A stretch of 64,000 nucleotides of DNA from Climacium dendroides (taxonomy: Eukaryota > Streptophyta > Bryopsida > Hypnales > Climaciaceae), in NCBI GenBank assembly GCA_950106755.1, contig OX467087.1:11412047-11476046 (forward strand). The letters run 5' to 3'. Position numbers and translations under genes: made by a program. Under the pieces are notes generated by a model that was given only the letters and a program-made list of their open reading frames with translations, had not been told where the DNA came from and made no database searches. Positions 59,543-64,000 of the stretch are shown one piece after another. How positions within the stretch are numbered: position 1 is the stretch's first letter; each line of letters starts with the position of its first letter.

Positions 59543-62173
59543 TCTTAGTTGAAAACTTTCAATTGTTCGAGTGACAGCTTAATTACTAGGATATAAATGA
59601 CAACTTTCAAGTTTTTTTAGTATACTCTTTGGCTATGTGAATTGGTGATGTCTAAAATCATTAGATGGGATTTGGCTACTTTGGAGGGCTGCGAGCTTCC
59701 CTACATTTTGAGACTATAGGAACACAAGGGAACTCAGCTACAATAGTAGTTTGATGTGGCAAAGCGACTACCACATCGAATAATAATAAATAAATAAATA
59801 AATAATTTTTTGAAAAAAATAATTTTTAATTTTTTAATTTTTTGATTTTGATTTTTGATTTTTAAACTTTTTAAACTTATTTTAAAAATCTGGTTCCCAG
59901 GATGGGAAATAGAATTCATCTAATGCAATCTTCAATGGCTATTTTATTTTTTTAGTTATCATGCTAAACTTGGACATGCGTGAACTGTAAAATGACAATG
60001 CAAATTGAAAATATATACTTTGTAGTGGAAATAAAACAAATTGGAAACAAGAGAAAATTTGTCATATAAATGAGAGCTTTAGCACTAGTAATAAAAGCCC
60101 TTTAGAATGCAATTGCATAAAGGTATTTTACATTACATTGAAGCTCTAAATAATTGCAAATAAAATTGTAAGTCACTCAATGGAGAATTGAACCCCCAAG
60201 TTGTTCACTACACATTGGGTGTCATGCACAAAACATGCAAGGTGAGTGTAAATGCCTTGACTCCAAGTGTTGATGTTGATGTTGTAACTTCTTTCAGTCC
60301 ACATCCAATCTCTAAGTGATGACTAAGCTCCTTCCTAGAATTGGTCAAGGATTCAAATGTTGCTATATATTTAACTTACTTACTTAGTAGCCTAAAAACT
60401 AAAGACTTAAAAATGGACAATACTTCCTTGAGGATTATGGACAATATGAAATTGGAGATACTAAAGCCTTAGTAATTAAGCATCTCTATACCAACCATAT
60501 GTCGAACCTTCTTTCTATTTTTGAATGGTCTCATTGTAGAAAAAAAATTTAAGTGAAAAGTATTTTGGCCCATATACTTGAATTACCATTGGCAAGTTCT
60601 TGCAAAGGCTATTTCTTAGGCTTGAGTTCAAAAACTTTTGGCTTAAAAAGTAGCGCCCATCTTCAATTGACCCCAACACAAAACAAGTCCCCATATTAGC
60701 TAATTAGGTCCTTGAGCAATTGTGATGAAGGAATAGTTCTCCAAAACTTTATCAATGGGTTGACATCAAAAAGGGGGGTTACATAATAGGGAGGACACTA
60801 TCCATGTTTTAGCAACCCATATGTGGCGGAAAAAGTAATACATGTAATACATCTTAAAATTTAATTTTAAAATCAAATTATGAATAGATTTTACTACTTT
60901 AAAAGTTTATGTTTTGAATTATTGGTATTTTTTTATGCTAATAGTAATTAGTTATAAATTTTTTAAGAAAAAAGATACACCATAAAACTGAAAATAACTT
61001 TCACAACTCTATATTATATAAGAAAAAAAATTTGAAAAATGAAAAAGAAATTCTATAGAATAGCATTCTATTGAAAGTTTATTTTGGTCGAATATTGATG
61101 CAATAGTCATCTTCATGTGAGCTCTATAAATATTTTAGTTGGAGAACATGCCATTTTAGTTCATTTTTCAACCCTTTTTAGACAATATATCTTATGTTAT
61201 TTGGAATTGAAAATTTTGTCAATAGAAACCTTTAGTCATTGTTAAACAAAGCTCAAAATTTTAGGATGAAATTATAGTTTATTCAAAAGTAAATAGGGGG
61301 TCAAAAAATCACTCCTCTACACGTAGGTACCTCAAATGTAGTGAGAGTGTCCTCCCCGTAGGTTACATGCAACATCTTGTGTTGCTCCACATTGTAGTAT
61401 TGAAAAGGGCTTATTGATGATCTAAATTTTTGTTATTCAAGAGGTTGGTGGCAACCAAAACGCCTTCACATTTGTGCCCAAATATTGTTTGAGAGTGATT
61501 GTTGTATCTATTTTGCACTCTAAGATGGTTTAGGAAGTTGTCTTTTGCCCCAAGTTGGAAAGCATCTAGTATCTCGTGAAAAGGAAACTAGGTGTTGGAC
61601 TTGTCAAAGAGTGACTGTATTGTACTATTTCTACAAGAATTCAAAAACATCATTTTAGTGACTAAAATAAAGAAGGAAACACCTTCAAAATTATAAATTG
61701 TGTCAATTTTAGCCTATTGTTATAAAAAAGTTCATACCAAACAAAATCCACCCTCCAAGCACCACCAAAAAGGAACTTAGATTGAAGTTCACAAAACATA
61801 ATCAAGTTCACAAGAGCTCATCAAATTAGCAAATTTATACAAATTCAACAATTTAAACAATTCACTCTATCTATCTCAAATCTTTTAAACCTCATCAATT
61901 TTTCTATGAGGGTTTCCTACTCTTTCACTATGACATAGTTTGATAATTGTGTTACAATCAATTGATCAATAATAGTATGGCAATTGTGTAAAAAATTTGA
62001 GAATGTCATTTTACAAAAGCTCTCCTAGTCGAAGAGTCCAAGAGATGCAAAGTATTAGCTTTCCAACCATGGGCATAGGTATGGACAAGCTTATCTGCTT
62101 CATGTACTACATCCTCACCATCACCTTCTATAGGCCAATGTGGTCCACTATTGCTTTCTTTAGATAGCAAGAG
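59543..62173. other. AT-rich intergenic DNA
   Basis: No gene supported. A short (AAAT)n microsatellite lies at about 59778-59803. Nothing else seen. Confidence 0.5.
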
Positions 62174-62418
62174 ATGCAAAGTATTAGCATCCACAAGCCC
62201 AATGATCTTGATGCTCCATCACCACATCCCCCCACAAGCTTCGATTCTTGCCTTCAACCTCATGGAGTATCATATGTAAGGCTTGATACAAGATCAAAGT
62301 CTTGTGCTACATCACCACCTAGCTCTACATCCTCTTCTTCCACCACTTCATCCTTGAACTTCAAGAGCCCTACTTTCACTATAAAAAATCAAGGGGTTTT
62401 CATGTCTAAGGTGATGGA

Positions 62419-62550
62419 TTTTTGAGGACATTCAATGTAATAACCCATGTTTTTATATCAACAATGACATTCAATGTAACATGAAGATGATACAATGGAC
62501 ATCATTGTTGACACAAAAATATGAGTTGTTATATTGAATGTCTTCAAAAA
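62419..62550. repeat. Long hairpin, 49-bp gap-free arms, 34-nt loop
   Basis: Arms 62419-62467 and 62502-62550 pair along their full length with seven mismatches and no gaps. Every mismatch corresponds to a transition. It includes ACATTCAAT and TCAACAATGA blocks. No coding. It may be a MITE or a source of small RNAs. Confidence 0.85.
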
Positions 62551-64000
62551 TTTGTCAACTTAGACACAAGTGTTTTTTTATAGTGTCTATGAATTCATTC
62601 ACCTTGGAGTACTTTATTGTGGGCACCCTCAATGGACTCATATACTTGAATGAGAATTAAGACAAAGCCACTTGCACCCCGTGGCGCCCTGGACTTGATT
62701 TTAAAACATGATTGGTGAAGGATACATGGGACATGCTGCATCTTGTAGGAATGTCACTAATAGTGCTAGTGGAGGTGGAGCTTTTTTACAATAGTTAGAT
62801 GTTTTGGAATATTGTAATGGTGAGAAAAGGGGAGTATGAGAGCTTTATGGATGTATTGTTCTACAAGTAGTACTAGGTATCGTGGATGGTGTTGAATGGT
62901 GTGGAGGGGATTTATATATAATGACAAAGAATGGTAGAGCTAATTTATTAGTAGCTTGATTGTTTTTTTAGTGGATGATTAGAAGGCAAGGATTACTTTC
63001 AAATGAGTTGAATATGCAATTGATATTCAATCTCATAGTAGGATATTAGCCACTACTTAGCAACAATATTGGTGACATGAAATAGAAAACTAGTCTAGAG
63101 AGAGTTTTGCATAGAGAGACTTGCACAACATAGATTGAAGATGAGAAACAAGTGGAACAAGATAAGTCTAGAAAGATACTTGCATAGAAAGATACTTGTC
63201 TAAGGCTAGTTGCTTTTTTTTAAGTTCCTATTCTAGGAGAAACGCTACGGTCACCCCCCTCTCAAAGATATAAACCAATCAAAACAAGTACAAAATGTAC
63301 AAAATAAAAAATAAAAATATTGGTACAAAATGGAGCCAAAATGTCATTTATACCAAAATTCAATGGTGGCCCATTTAAATCAAAAGGCCTTCTTATAGAT
63401 TCTCAAATTGAAAATTGAAGAAACATATTTTGAAGTCAAAATTTAGGCCTCATACTAAAATTACACATTTGTAAGGATAATTTCTTGTAAAATTTTCTAA
63501 ACCCTAATTAAATGTTAAGGCATTGTACCTAAACATTGGAACATTGAATTTAGCTCTTTGAATTGCAAAAATGTAACCCTAAACTTAACACAATAAGTAC
63601 AACAATGTTAAAGCTGAATTTGTGACAATACAAACATTTAATGTTTGTACTTCATATATTCATTTAATAGATGAAAGTCACTTTTTGTTATGCAATTCTC
63701 AATGTGCACAAGATGTAAGACTTTGTTTCATTTTTTTTCTTAAAAAAAGTGACAAAAACTATTGTAAAATTGACTCCAAACTTTCATACTATGTAGAAAT
63801 GGCTACAATTTTGGACAACTATAGTGTGCTTTTACCCTTCTACTAGAGTTTGAGCTACAAATTTGTGGTGACCAAGGCAAACACTAAGCTGAAACATCTT
63901 GTACCCTATGAGCCACAAAAGTGGTGAACTTTGTTCAATCAATGCTACCAACCGTTGTCAAGAGGAGGTTCTTGCATCTACAATGTCTTGATAGCATTGG
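62551..64000. other. AT-rich intergenic DNA to the window end
   Basis: No gene, RNA gene or clear repeat identified. The 74-codon frame at 63622-63846 has no recognisable feature. Confidence 0.5.

Overview
This window looks like nuclear DNA from a land plant. The evidence is spliced genes with GT..AG introns and plant-type products: a UBA2-type RNA-binding protein, a class I cytosolic small heat-shock protein, a nodulin-like/NFD4 major-facilitator protein and a small secreted leucine-rich-repeat protein. They sit in very AT-rich, repeat-laden intergenic DNA. Each gene lies in an island of more balanced base composition. Introns are short, mostly 100-1000 bp. Low gene density, non-autonomous Helitrons and many short inverted repeats would suit a seedless plant such as a moss or other early-diverging lineage, but I cannot name the species. 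I saw no organelle DNA, rRNA, tRNA or CRISPR.

Layout. 1-11.0 kb is AT-rich and made of short dispersed repeats, two copies of a Helitron family (377-1242 and 5340-5948, minus strand) and a small CACTA-like inverted repeat (8465-8600). 11.3-17.3 kb holds a six-coding-exon UBA2-type gene (CDS 13406-17048, plus). 17.3-23.7 kb is repeats again, with a third Helitron (22503-23368). 23.8-27.7 kb is a higher-GC island with a degenerate tandem repeat and a single-exon leucine-rich-repeat gene (26602-27438, plus). 31.9-33.1 kb is a compact heat-shock gene with a readable promoter: tandem heat-shock elements, then a TATA box, then the CDS 32262-32744. 33.6-40.1 kb has minisatellites, a cluster of GTGTGAC motifs and a diverged 206-bp duplication. 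40151-47370 is a complete 14-exon transporter gene encoding 583 residues. 48.6-49.0 kb has what looks like the broken 3' end of a minus-strand gene. 49.5-63.9 kb is dispersed repeats, a large foldback element (51768-52749), a fourth Helitron (58676-59542) and a long hairpin (62419-62550).

The four intact genes all read on the plus strand, 4.5-9 kb apart, and do not look functionally linked. They cover RNA metabolism, a secreted or anchored LRR protein, protein folding under heat, and membrane transport.

The most informative observations concern the mobile DNA. Four copies of one Helitron family have the expected TC...CTAG ends, and for one copy an uninterrupted relative of the target sequence lies elsewhere in the window. 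The Helitrons also carry 22-bp subterminal inverted repeats, which is less usual. All calls come from reading alone. Exon joins are supported by reading frame and splice consensus, not by transcripts.
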